Made by a program: the position numbers and the translations under genes | Notes under the pieces: model-generated | Seen by the model: only the letters and a program-made list of their open reading frames with translations | Told to the model about the DNA's origin: nothing | Databases searched by the model: none | NCBI GenBank assembly: GCA_900551455.1 | Contig: URVV01000020.1 | Location: forward strand, 1 to 13,310 | Source: an uncultured Mycoplasmatota bacterium | GTDB taxonomy: Bacteria; Bacillota_I; Bacilli_A; RF39; UBA660 | DNA length: 13,310 bases | Direction: 5' to 3' | In this document: piece after piece, positions 6,504 through 13,310 of the stretch | Layout of the letters: the number at the start of each line of letters is the position of its first letter | Numbering within the stretch: position 1 is the first letter of the stretch

Positions 6504-8333
6504 TTACTTTTCTGTGTATTCAGCGTCTACGACGTCATCTTTGTTTTTAGTTTCTTGTGAATCTTCTGATTTTGCTTCTTGCGTTTGACCTTGATTTTGT
6601 TTTGCAGCCTCTTCGTAAACTTTAGTGGCTAATTCGTTAGCTTTCTTTAATAATTCTTCTTTAGCATTCTTAATTGCTTCAAGATCTTCTCCTTCAAGAG
6701 CCTTCTTTGTTTTTTCAATTAACTTTTCGGCTTCTTCTTTATCTTTATCAGTTACTTTTTCACCAAGATCTTTGATAGCTTTTTCAGTCATAAAGATTAC
6801 TTGTTCAGCTTCATTCTTAGTATCAGCAACTTCTTTTCTCTTGTTGTCTTCTTCTTTGTGAGCCTCAGCTTCTTTCATCATTTTATCTATTTCTTCATCT
6901 GATAGTGTATTTGATGCTGTGATAGTAATTGATTGTTCTTTTTGAGTTCCTAAATCTTTAGCTTTAACATTAACTATTCCGTTAGCATCAATGTCGAATG
7001 TAACTTCGATTTGTGGTACTCCACGTGGTGCTGGAGGAATGTTTGTTAATTGGAAGTTGCCTAATGTTTTATTGTCATTAGCCATACTTCTTTCACCTTG
7101 TAGAACATGAATATCTACGGCTGGTTGGTTATCGGCAGCAGTTGAAAATACTTGACTTTTACTTGTTGGAATAGTAGTATTTCTTGGAATTAAGACAGTC
7201 ATAACTCCACCTAGAGTTTCAATACCTAGTGATAATGGAGTTACATCTAGTAAAACGATATCATTAACATCACCAGTTAAGACACCGCCTTGAATAGCAG
7301 CACCCATTGCAACAACTTCATCTGGGTTAACTTCTTTTGAAGGTTCTTTTCCTAATTCTTTTTTAACTAGTTCTTGAACACAAGGAATTCTTGTTGAACC
7401 TCCTACTAGTAAGACTTTATCTATATCATTTTTAGTTAATTTAGCATCTTTCATAGCTTTTCTTACTGGTTCTAGAGTTGACTCAACTAAGTCACTAATT
7501 AGGTCTTCAAATTTTGCTTTAGTCAAACTCATATTTAAATGAATTGGGCCGTCTTCTCCTTGAGATATGAATGGTAAGGAAATCTCTGTAGATGTCATAC
7601 CACTTAAATCTTTTTTAGCTTTTTCAGCAGCATCTTTTACTCTTTGCATAGCCATTTTATCTGATGATAAGTCTATTCCTGATTCTTTCTTAAATTCTTT
7701 TACCATCCAGTCCATTATTCTTTCATCAAAGTCATCTCCACCAAGTTTGTTATTGCCACTTGTTGCTTTTACTTCAAAAACGCCATCTCCTAGTTCTAGT
7801 ATTGATACATCGAATGTTCCTCCACCTAGGTCATATACTAAAATTGTTTGAGTTTTATCTTGTTTATCCAAGCCATAAGCTAAAGCGGCAGCGGTTGGTT
7901 CGTTGATAATTCTTTCTACTTCCAAGCCAGCAATCTTACCAGCATTTTTAGTTGCTTGACGTTGAGCATCGTTAAAGTATGCTGGAACAGTTATAACTGC
8001 TTTAGTTACTTTTTCACCAAGGTATGCTTCAGCGGTTTTCTTTAAATCACCAAGTATCATTGCTGATATTTCTTCGGGAGTATAATCTTTGTCATTAGCG
8101 TGAACTTTATCACTTGTTCCCATTTTTCTTTTTATAGAAGAAATTGTATCTTTATTAGTTATCATTTGGTTTTTAGCCTTTTGTCCGACAATTATTTCTC
8201 CTTTTTTAAAAGCTACAACAGATGGTGTTGTACGCATTCCTTCAGGGTTAGTAATTACTTTTGCTTCCCCTCCTTCGTAAACGGCAACACAACTATTTGT
8301 TGTACCTAAGTCAATTCCTATTATTTTACTCAT
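6504..8333 (-). CDS. dnaK: chaperone DnaK (Hsp70)
   Basis: ATP-driven chaperone that binds exposed hydrophobic segments of client proteins. It cycles with DnaJ (ATP hydrolysis) and GrpE (nucleotide release). The 609-residue product has the ATPase domain with the phosphate-binding motif GIDLGTTNS near the N-terminus, then VPAYFNDAQRQAT, EPTAAALAYG and DLGGGTFDVS. The interdomain linker DIVLLDVTPLSLGIETLGG leads to the beta-sandwich substrate domain and a helical lid. The tail ends DVVDAEYTEK, close to the usual DVVDA-type tail. I place the start at MSKIIGIDLG because AGGAGAGG lies at the right distance; an ATG nine codons upstream is in frame but has no good site. It starts 19 bases after grpE. 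Confidence 0.98.
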   Translation of the reverse strand: MSKIIGIDLGTTNSCVAVYEGGEAKVITNPEGMRTTPSVVAFKKGEIIVGQKAKNQMITNKDTISSIKRKMGTSDKVHANDKDYTPEEISAMILGDLKKTAEAYLGEKVTKAVITVPAYFNDAQRQATKNAGKIAGLEVERIINEPTAAALAYGLDKQDKTQTILVYDLGGGTFDVSILELGDGVFEVKATSGNNKLGGDDFDERIMDWMVKEFKKESGIDLSSDKMAMQRVKDAAEKAKKDLSGMTSTEISLPFISQGEDGPIHLNMSLTKAKFEDLISDLVESTLEPVRKAMKDAKLTKNDIDKVLLVGGSTRIPCVQELVKKELGKEPSKEVNPDEVVAMGAAIQGGVLTGDVNDIVLLDVTPLSLGIETLGGVMTVLIPRNTTIPTSKSQVFSTAADNQPAVDIHVLQGERSMANDNKTLGNFQLTNIPPAPRGVPQIEVTFDIDANGIVNVKAKDLGTQKEQSITITASNTLSDEEIDKMMKEAEAHKEEDNKRKEVADTKNEAEQVIFMTEKAIKDLGEKVTDKDKEEAEKLIEKTKKALEGEDLEAIKNAKEELLKKANELATKVYEEAAKQNQGQTQEAKSEDSQETKNKDDVVDAEYTEK

Positions 8334-8352
8334 ATTTATCCTCTCCTTTATA

Positions 8353-8940
8353 TTATTCATTAACTATTACCATTGCTGTACGTAGCACTTTATCTTTATA
8401 CATATATCCTTTTTGATATACTTTTAAGACAATGCCTGATTCTTTGCTTTCATCTTTTTCAGTAGCAATGGCCTGGGCACTTGCTGGATCAAATTCTTTG
8501 TTTAAGGAATCAATTTCCTTAACTCCAAATTTTTCTAGCAATGTTTTTGTTTGGTTATATACCATACGGAAACCTTCAAGAAACTTTGACGTTTCGTCAC
8601 CGAAATTGTTATCATCCATTGTAATAGCACGTTCAAAGTTATCTAGTATTGGTAAGAATCCTTTTAAAATATCTTCTTCTGCATATTTTAAGATTCTAGC
8701 TGTTTCTTCATCTTTTCTTTTACGATAATTTAATAACTCTGCTTGGCTTCTTAATAAGGCATCTTCTAAATTTTTAATGCGGTTTAATAGAAGCTCGCTT
8801 GTTTCTTTATCGTGTTCTTGACATTCGCATGATTCTTTTTGGCATTCACAAGAAGTTTCTTTTTTATTATCTTCCTCTTTAGAATGATGTTCTTGACAAT
8901 TACATTTATGAATGTTTTGTTCATTATTTTTCTTACTCAT
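8353..8940 (-). CDS. grpE: nucleotide exchange factor GrpE with Cys/His-rich N-terminus
   Basis: Homodimeric factor that releases ADP from DnaK. With the start at MSKKNNEQ (AGAGGT just upstream) the product is 195 residues; an in-frame ATG 12 codons earlier, inside the end of hrcA, is possible but less well supported. The long dimerising helix starts about residue 47 (LLLNRIKNLEDALLRSQAEL, NYRKR). It is followed by the four-helix region (ILPILDNFERAI-like, here FLPILDNFERAI) and the C-terminal beta domain (GIVLKVYQKGYMYKDKVLRTAMV). The first 43 residues are unusual: three CxCQ motifs (Cys13/15, 31/33, 38/40) and four His (11, 18, 19, 43), looking like a metal-binding or redox-active tail. The family's N-terminus is normally just acidic and disordered. 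Confidence 0.95.
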   Translation of the reverse strand: MSKKNNEQNIHKCNCQEHHSKEEDNKKETSCECQKESCECQEHDKETSELLLNRIKNLEDALLRSQAELLNYRKRKDEETARILKYAEEDILKGFLPILDNFERAITMDDNNFGDETSKFLEGFRMVYNQTKTLLEKFGVKEIDSLNKEFDPASAQAIATEKDESKESGIVLKVYQKGYMYKDKVLRTAMVIVNE

Positions 8941-8953
8941 TGTTACCTCTTTT

Positions 8954-9955
8954 CTAATCATTAGTTTTTTCTTCAATATTTTCTTTAATATAATTTAGAA
9001 GATTAACTACTCTTTCATATTCCATTCTTTTAGGTCCAATGATTGCAATAGTTCCTTCTTCACCATCATAATTATATTTTGTTTTTATTACTGAAACGTC
9101 ATCGGATAATTCAGATTCTTTTCCAATATATATATTGATACCATTTTTTTGTTCTTCCATTTCACTAATAGTTTCGACATCATCAAATTTATTTAATAAT
9201 TCTTTTACTTTTTCAATATTGTTAAATTCTGGTTGTTTAAGGAAATTGTTTTTTCCAGTAAAATGGATATCACTTGCTTTGTTAGTAAAGCTAGCAAAGG
9301 CATCGTAAAAGGCATTATATAAAACTTCATGTTGTTTTACATATTGACCAATGATTGGCTTAACATCATACTCCAATTTTTCATTAATTTCATTGATTGG
9401 AGTACCAGCAATCATTTTATTAATTAGGTTAACTGTTTTTATTACTTCTTCAATATCAGTGTTTGGAAGGTATAAGTTTTTGTATTCAACATAGCCTTTA
9501 TCAGTAATTAACATAGTTAATACTTTATATTCTTCAAGGGAAATAACTTCAACTTTTTTTAATCTGTTTTCACTTGAAGTTTTTCCTAATACAACTGATG
9601 TATAATTAGTTAACTCTGTAATTAATTGCAAACTTTTTTCAATAGCATCACTTAATACTAATGTTTGATTATGAAATATTGTTTGAAGTTTTAACATATC
9701 TTCACCGGTTAAATCTTTGGGAGTCATTAAATTTTCTACATAATATTTGTATCCAGCTTCACTTGGCTGCCGTCCTGAAGCATAATGATTTTTTTCCAAA
9801 AATCCTAATTCTTCCAAAATAACCATTTCGTTTCTTATAGTAGCACTGGAGCAATTCAAGTGTTCACAAATAACATTTGAACTTACAGGCTTTACTGTTT
9901 TGACATATTCTTCAACAATAAATTTCAGGATGTCTTTTTGCCTATTTGTTATCAA
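8954..9955 (-). CDS. hrcA: heat-shock repressor HrcA
   Basis: DNA-binding repressor of class I heat-shock genes. It binds CIRCE operators as a dimer and depends on the GroE chaperonin for activity. The 333-residue length is normal. The N-terminal winged-helix domain is clear: MITNRQKDILKFIVEEYVKT and PVSS, then the recognition segment SSATIRNEMVILEELGFLEK. The following wing reads ASGRQPSEAGYKYYV, where Gln replaces the more common Ile/Val of GR(I/V)PS. The central and C-terminal GAF-like dimerisation region follows. The start codon is TTG, not ATG, with GGGAAGTG as ribosome binding site; no better in-frame start fits the family N-terminus. It is the first gene of the operon, 13 bases before grpE. 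Expression is probably autoregulated through the two CIRCE-like sites upstream. Confidence 0.96.
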   Translation of the reverse strand: MITNRQKDILKFIVEEYVKTVKPVSSNVICEHLNCSSATIRNEMVILEELGFLEKNHYASGRQPSEAGYKYYVENLMTPKDLTGEDMLKLQTIFHNQTLVLSDAIEKSLQLITELTNYTSVVLGKTSSENRLKKVEVISLEEYKVLTMLITDKGYVEYKNLYLPNTDIEEVIKTVNLINKMIAGTPINEINEKLEYDVKPIIGQYVKQHEVLYNAFYDAFASFTNKASDIHFTGKNNFLKQPEFNNIEKVKELLNKFDDVETISEMEEQKNGINIYIGKESELSDDVSVIKTKYNYDGEEGTIAIIGPKRMEYERVVNLLNYIKENIEEKTND

Positions 9956-9967
9956 TATATCACTTCC

Positions 9968-9994
9968 CTAGCAATACTATCTTTCAATTGCTAA
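9968..9994. promoter_or_regulatory. CIRCE-like HrcA operator, proximal copy
   Basis: On the plus strand the arms CTAGCAATA and AATTGCTAA are separated by nine bases, the exact geometry of CIRCE (TTAGCACTC-N9-GAGTGCTAA). TAGCAAT pairs with ATTGCTA. The inner CTC/GAG of the canonical operator is missing. It covers the predicted transcription start of hrcA, the usual place for repression. Family knowledge gives the operator; the assignment here is inference from geometry and location. Confidence 0.7.
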
Positions 9995-9998
9995 ATTA

Positions 9999-10027
9999 AT
10001 TATATTACCATTTGTTAGCAATGTCAA
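9999..10027 (-). promoter_or_regulatory. consensus sigma-A promoter of the hrcA operon
   Basis: The minus strand has TTGACA (10022-10027), a 17-base spacer and TATAAT (9999-10004), a perfect housekeeping promoter. The start site is predicted near 9992, inside the proximal CIRCE-like site; the distal site covers the -35. Confidence 0.9.
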
Positions 10028-10041
10028 TAGTTAAATGCTAA
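10015..10041. promoter_or_regulatory. CIRCE-like HrcA operator, distal copy
   Basis: Arms TTAGCAATG and AAATGCTAA separated by nine bases (plus strand), again the 27-bp CIRCE layout. The outer six bases TTAGCA/TGCTAA are a perfect match, while the inner three diverge from CTC/GAG. It overlaps the -35 hexamer, and its start lies 47 bp from that of the proximal copy. Confidence 0.7.
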
Positions 10042-10119
10042 TTTCTTAAAAAATTTATGCTTTTATTTGTAATTTATGTCTATTTTTTTATTTATCTTTA
10101 TAGATTTTTTGAGGGCATC

Positions 10120-10142
10120 AAAAAAAGGCTTTATACAGCCTT
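10120..10142 (-). terminator. intrinsic terminator of the pilin gene
   Basis: On the minus strand AAGGCT, a six-base loop and AGCCTT are followed by a T run. It starts five bases after the pilin stop codon and would isolate the pilin transcript from the heat-shock operon promoter downstream. Confidence 0.8.
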
Positions 10143-10146
10143 GGCA

Positions 10147-10371
10147 TTATTCTCCGATCAACTTGTTTTCATCGCCTTTGCAGTAAGCTTCTCCTATCTT
10201 ATCTGCTTCAACGTATTCTTTTCCCATCATTTCGCATCCCATTTTGGTTACAGCATCTTTTAAATAGCCACCAAATATCTTTACAACCGCGATGGCAACA
10301 ACGGTTATTAAGGAAATAATCAAAACATACTCTACTAAGGTTTGTCCTTTATTATTTAATTTAAATCTCAT
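10147..10371 (-). CDS. Flp-type (class III, type IVb) pilin
   Basis: A 74-residue protein that matches small Flp/Tad pilins. A short basic leader MRFKLNNKG is followed by QTLVEY, with a predicted cut after Gly9 and the conserved Glu at mature position +5 (Glu14) needed for assembly. A hydrophobic helix (about 15-34) forms the filament core. The C-terminal 40 residues include two Cys (46 and 64) that could form a disulfide outside the cell. Such pilins are processed by a prepilin peptidase and assembled by Tad machinery, none of which is in this window. The gene has its own consensus promoter overlapping the end of divIB and its own terminator, so it is probably transcribed alone and strongly. 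The ribosome binding site AGGTGG is close to the ATG. Confidence 0.85.
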   Translation of the reverse strand: MRFKLNNKGQTLVEYVLIISLITVVAIAVVKIFGGYLKDAVTKMGCEMMGKEYVEADKIGEAYCKGDENKLIGE

Positions 10372-10399
10372 AAGCCACCTACCTATTTATTACAATTTA

Positions 10400-10428
10400 A
10401 TTATATAATAAGTGTTTAGGAATGTCAA
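10400..10428 (-). promoter_or_regulatory. consensus promoter of the pilin gene
   Basis: TTGACA (10423-10428) and TATAAT (10400-10405) on the minus strand with a 17-base spacer form a perfect housekeeping promoter. The -35 hexamer overlaps the divIB stop codon. The predicted leader is about 20-25 bases. Confidence 0.9.
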
Positions 10429-11111
10429 CCTTTAATTTCAACGTAATCCCCAGAATCTAAATAGATAATTCCTTTTTTACCTTCTAATTCTTGAATAATG
10501 GAATTGTATTTGTTTATTTTCTCAATTTTATCAAGAGTAATATAGACATAATTTTTGTCTACCATATAAAGAAGAAAACGTTCTTTATCCACTTCATTTG
10601 GTACATATTCAAAATGGGATATTTTTACTAAGGTGTCTTTGTTTATTTTAGAAAAATTTTCAATAAATTTGTTATATATATCACTTGGATTATTGATTAA
10701 ATAGGGAACATAGTCTATTTTGTATGTATTTGGCACTTGTTTTGAAGACGATAAAATAAGTTTATCTTGATAAATACACAAAGGGTTGTATTCTTCTATT
10801 TCAAGGTATATTTTACCAAAAAATTTTCTTTTTATTTTAACTTCTTTTATATATTCATTTTGTTTTATTTCTTTTTTAAAATTTCTAAAGTATGTTTTTA
10901 TAAATGGTGGATAGTTGTCTAGATGGGCCAAACTAATTATTTCTTTATCACTTACTATATTGTTACCAGTGATATAGATGTTTGTAATAGGTAATTTTAT
11001 TAGATAAGTAGTGGCAAAATACAACATAATTGTAATTACTAAGAATATTATTATATTTTTAGTATTAATTTTTTTCTTTGTTATTTTTACCTTAACTTTC
11101 TGCTTTGGCAT
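10425..11111 (-). CDS. divIB: cell-division protein DivIB/FtsQ
   Basis: Division protein that sits with DivIC and FtsL in the septal divisome and helps activate septal wall synthesis. The 228-residue product has a basic cytoplasmic N-terminus (MPKQKVKVKITKKK) and one membrane helix (about 18-38). The POTRA domain begins LPITNIYITGNNIVSDKEI and includes YIKEVKIKRKFFGKIYLEIEE-like strands. A C-terminal beta domain ends in GKKGIIYLDSGDYVEIKG. Length is a little short for the family but complete. It starts nine bases after murB, with the ribosome binding site AGGGTGAT running across the murB stop. The murG-murB-divIB order is the usual end of the dcw cluster; ftsZ and ftsA are not in view. Confidence 0.88.
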   Translation of the reverse strand: MPKQKVKVKITKKKINTKNIIIFLVITIMLYFATTYLIKLPITNIYITGNNIVSDKEIISLAHLDNYPPFIKTYFRNFKKEIKQNEYIKEVKIKRKFFGKIYLEIEEYNPLCIYQDKLILSSSKQVPNTYKIDYVPYLINNPSDIYNKFIENFSKINKDTLVKISHFEYVPNEVDKERFLLYMVDKNYVYITLDKIEKINKYNSIIQELEGKKGIIYLDSGDYVEIKG

Positions 11112-11120
11112 AAAATCACC

Positions 11121-12014
11121 CTATTCAACTATAATTTGTTCTAATTTTAGATCTACATTATATTTTTCTTTTATTTCTTTTTGTACTTTTTTTATTAATT
11201 CTATGATATCTTTACCAGTTGCTCCTCCTTTGTTAACGATGAAGTTGGCATGTTTCGTAGAAATTTCGGCGCCATTTATATTATATCCTTTTAGATTACT
11301 TTTTTCTATTAATTCACCAGCATACATATTATCCGGATTTCTAAAAACGCTTCCAGCGTTTGGCTCATTCAAAGGCTGGGTAGCAATTCTTTTTTGGCAT
11401 CTTTCTTCAATTTGTTTTTTCATATCTTCAATATTTTCATCTTTAGTAAGTTTAAAGGTTGTGGATAATACTATTAAATTTTTATGAGATTTTAGATATG
11501 AATCACGGTATGTATACATAAGATCTTTGTTATTTAGAGTAATTATTTCGTTATTTTCATTTAATACTTTGACACTTTTTACGACGTTTGACATATCACT
11601 GTTATATGCGCCGGCATTCATAGCTGTAGAAGCTCCGACAGTACCAGGTATTCCAGTGGCAAATATTAGTCCAGAATAACCTTTTTTTACTGTTTCTAGA
11701 GCTATTTTGCTTAATAGACAACCTGCACCAACAGTTACAGTGTCATCGTAATATTCAACATGATTTAAATTATCTAATTTGATAATTACACCATCATAAT
11801 AGTCCATAGAAAATATTATGTTTGAACCATTTCCTAAAATGAAATATTTTATTTTGTCTTCTTTTAGTTTTTTTAGAATTAATATTAGTTCTTTTTCATT
11901 ACTTGGATATACTAAAAATTTGGCATTAGTATTTATTTTATATGTATTGTAGTTTTTTAATGATATTTCTTCTTTATAATTAATATTGTGTTCATCAAAA
12001 AAATTTTTTATCAT
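11121..12014 (-). CDS. murB: UDP-N-acetylenolpyruvoylglucosamine reductase
   Basis: FAD enzyme that uses NADPH to reduce UDP-GlcNAc-enolpyruvate to UDP-MurNAc, the second committed step of peptidoglycan precursor synthesis in the cytoplasm. At 297 residues it is a typical Bacillota-type MurB. The FAD-binding segments include FILGNGSNIIFS (about 58-69), GYSGLIFATGIPGTVGAS (about 112-129) and MNAGAYNSDM. The conserved Tyr-Arg is at 169-170. The catalytic Ser is in GSVFRNP (Ser222). The C-terminal NADPH/substrate part contains the conserved HANFIVN. The start overlaps the last 20 bases of murG, indicating translational coupling, with GGGATG seven bases before the ATG. Confidence 0.97.
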   Translation of the reverse strand: MIKNFFDEHNINYKEEISLKNYNTYKINTNAKFLVYPSNEKELILILKKLKEDKIKYFILGNGSNIIFSMDYYDGVIIKLDNLNHVEYYDDTVTVGAGCLLSKIALETVKKGYSGLIFATGIPGTVGASTAMNAGAYNSDMSNVVKSVKVLNENNEIITLNNKDLMYTYRDSYLKSHKNLIVLSTTFKLTKDENIEDMKKQIEERCQKRIATQPLNEPNAGSVFRNPDNMYAGELIEKSNLKGYNINGAEISTKHANFIVNKGGATGKDIIELIKKVQKEIKEKYNVDLKLEQIIVE

Positions 12015-13089
12015 CTAAGATCATCCCTTTTAGTATCTCATATATTCTTTCACCGCTGTCTTTTATTCCCATGTTTTTTAAGTTATTTTTTATTTCTTGG
12101 TATTTTTCTTTGTCAGATAATGTTGAATCAATTAAATTAATTAAATTATCTTTTGTTAAATCTTTTTCTTCGAGTATTAGTCCGGCATTTTTTCGAACGA
12201 GATCCATAGCGTTTTTGTATTGATGGTTGTTGGTTACATATGGACTTGGGATAAATATTGATGGAACTCCGAGAACTAAAATTTCACTCATTGTAGAGGC
12301 TCCGGCTCTTGTTACCATTAAGTCTGTGACTTTCATTAAAGATGGCATTTCATATATGAATGGAGCGATCTTTACGTTATCAGGAAGTTTTAGTTTTTTT
12401 ACTTTTTCATAGTAAGAGTTTCCAGTTACAAACATTACTTCATAGTCTTTATTTTTAAAGTCATTTAAGAATGATACGATTTTTTCATTAACACTATTGC
12501 TTCCTAAACTTCCCATTACTATTAAGACTAGTTTTTTGTCTTTAGATAAACCATAATCTGCTTTATTGGCTTTTTTCATCGATAAAGCTTTTTCACTGCA
12601 CGGATTACCGGTTAGAACTACTTTATCGCTAGGAAATTTATTAAGGGTTGATTCAAACGAAACACCAATTTTATCGGCATACCTAGTTAAATATTTATTT
12701 GATAAACCAATAACTGAATTTTGTTCGTGAATAAAGGTCTTTTTACCTAGTTTCTTTGCCGCCCAAATTACTGGTCCTGTTACGTAACCACCGGCACCAA
12801 TAACGACATCCGGATCAAACTCTTTTATTATTTTTTTACATTTATTTCTGGCTTTTAGAAATTTAAATAAGACTTTTATATTATCAAGGGTTATTTTTCT
12901 TTTTAGACCGCTTATAGAAATTTCTTCGTATTTAATTCCTAATTCAGGGATTAAATCTTTTTCCATACGATCTGAGGTACCTATATATAAAAAGCTACTG
13001 TTAGGTTCTTCTTCTTTGATTTTATTAATAATGGCTATTGCTGGATATATGTGTCCTCCAGTGCCACCAGCACTTATTACAACTCTCAT
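11995..13089 (-). CDS. murG: MurG, lipid II-forming N-acetylglucosaminyltransferase
   Basis: Peripheral membrane GT-B glycosyltransferase that adds GlcNAc from UDP-GlcNAc to lipid I, giving lipid II on the inner face of the membrane. The 364-residue length is normal. The N-terminal acceptor domain has GGTGGHIYPA (8-17), GAGGYVTGP (98-106) and HEQNSVIGLSNKYL (121-134). The C-terminal donor domain has MGSLGSNSVN (192-201) and the UDP-GlcNAc signature RAGASTMSEI to NNHQ (261-290). The start has AAGAGGTG as ribosome binding site. It is first in the murG-murB-divIB cluster, downstream of a 5S rRNA gene and terminator. Confidence 0.98.
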   Translation of the reverse strand: MRVVISAGGTGGHIYPAIAIINKIKEEEPNSSFLYIGTSDRMEKDLIPELGIKYEEISISGLKRKITLDNIKVLFKFLKARNKCKKIIKEFDPDVVIGAGGYVTGPVIWAAKKLGKKTFIHEQNSVIGLSNKYLTRYADKIGVSFESTLNKFPSDKVVLTGNPCSEKALSMKKANKADYGLSKDKKLVLIVMGSLGSNSVNEKIVSFLNDFKNKDYEVMFVTGNSYYEKVKKLKLPDNVKIAPFIYEMPSLMKVTDLMVTRAGASTMSEILVLGVPSIFIPSPYVTNNHQYKNAMDLVRKNAGLILEEKDLTKDNLINLIDSTLSDKEKYQEIKNNLKNMGIKDSGERIYEILKGMILDDKKFF

Positions 13090-13105
13090 AATTCACCTCT
13101 TTTAA

Positions 13106-13114
13106 ATTATATCA
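13106..13114 (-). promoter_or_regulatory. candidate extended -10 promoter of murG
   Basis: The minus strand reads TGATATAAT, an extended -10, the same form as in front of rsmE. No good -35 is visible. The leader would be only about ten bases, ending in the ribosome binding site. Another TATAAT lies further upstream (near 13151) and could be used instead. Confidence 0.4.
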
Positions 13115-13218
13115 TATTAATTGTAAATTGTAATTATATATACTTAATTATACATTAATAATTTGTTAAATATGTAAAAAAATAGTATAAATTTATTGGG
13201 AAAATTATTTGTTCTTTT

Positions 13219-13253
13219 AAAAAGCCCAATCCTTTTGTTTAAAGTTTTTGGGC
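13219..13253 (-). terminator. intrinsic terminator after the 5S rRNA
   Basis: GCCCAA (13224-13229) and TTGGGC (13248-13253) form the outer stem, with an inner CTTT/AAAG helix possible in the loop. On the minus strand the stem is followed by five Ts. It lies 12 bases after the 5S 3' end. Confidence 0.75.
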
Positions 13254-13264
13254 ATAAAAAAATA

Positions 13265-13310
13265 TTGGCAACGACCTATTTTAGCTATTCACTATCGTCG
13301 GCGTTTAGGT
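13265..13310 (-). rRNA. rrf: 5S rRNA, 3' end only (truncated by the window edge)
   Basis: The minus strand reads GCCGACGATAGTG, AAAATAGGTCGTTGCCAA, the conserved 3' third of bacterial 5S rRNA with the terminal helix strand at the end. About 46 bases are present; the 5' two thirds lie beyond the right edge. It probably ends an rRNA operon placed directly upstream of murG and read in the same direction. Confidence 0.87.

Noticed and set aside
8812..8904. Frameshift or misassembly explaining the Cys-rich GrpE N-terminus
   Set aside because: The frame is continuous with the GrpE core, starts with a proper ribosome binding site and shows ordered CxCQ repeats; a frameshift would not be expected to give such a pattern.
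8941..8976. Longer GrpE starting inside hrcA
   Set aside because: The upstream in-frame ATG adds 12 basic residues, whereas a good AGAGGT site is placed for the ATG at 8940.
10057..10263. 68-codon plus-strand frame over the pilin terminator and pilin gene
   Set aside because: It overlaps the well-supported pilin gene antisense and runs through the terminator; its hydrophobic product comes from T-rich sequence.
11011..11487. 158-codon open frame on the plus strand
   Set aside because: It lies antisense across divIB and murB, encodes a Phe/Ser/Ile-rich low-complexity product and has no convincing ribosome binding site. It is a by-product of AT-rich coding sequence on the other strand.

Overview
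The base composition is strongly AT-rich, the Shine-Dalgarno sequences are strong (AGAGGTG/AGGAGG type) and the genes are typical of Bacillota. Together these point to a low-GC, walled member of the Bacilli, probably an uncultured relative of the Erysipelotrichales/RF39-like lineages. That lineage guess is inference. The genetic code looks standard: Trp in SerRS is encoded by TGG, and TGA is used as a stop by several genes, so this is not a Mycoplasma-type code. Peptidoglycan and division genes (murG, murB, divIB) show that the cell makes a wall.

Every supported gene lies on the minus strand, so the natural reading direction is from the right edge to the left. At the right edge is the 3' end of a 5S rRNA followed by an intrinsic terminator. 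Next is a tight cell-wall/division cluster, murG-murB-divIB, with overlapping or nearly touching genes. A single-gene unit follows, encoding a small Flp-type (class III, type IVb) pilin. It has a perfect consensus promoter overlapping the divIB stop codon and its own terminator.

The centre is the HrcA heat-shock operon hrcA-grpE-dnaK-dnaJ. It is driven by a perfect TTGACA-17-TATAAT promoter bracketed by two diverged CIRCE-like operators. A perfect 13-bp inverted repeat sits between dnaK and dnaJ, and a terminator overlaps the last codons of dnaJ. HrcA represses the operon, DnaK/DnaJ/GrpE form the Hsp70 folding machine, and GrpE carries an unusual Cys/His-rich N-terminus.

To the left, rsmE (16S rRNA m3U1498 methyltransferase) has an extended -10 promoter and is followed by a gene for a membrane-anchored acidic protein of unknown function. 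Then come serS (seryl-tRNA synthetase), fmt (initiator Met-tRNA formyltransferase), a membrane-anchored extracytoplasmic protein of unknown function and a 41-residue membrane peptide. These four are spaced like one operon. The left edge (about 1-60) holds a 20-bp-period direct repeat that resembles the end of an IS21-type insertion sequence.

Most of the window is ordinary housekeeping sequence. The points worth a second look are the operator architecture, the CxC-rich GrpE, the lone pilin gene, the dnaK-dnaJ palindrome, the short repeated motif in the acidic membrane protein and the archaeal-looking SerRS.
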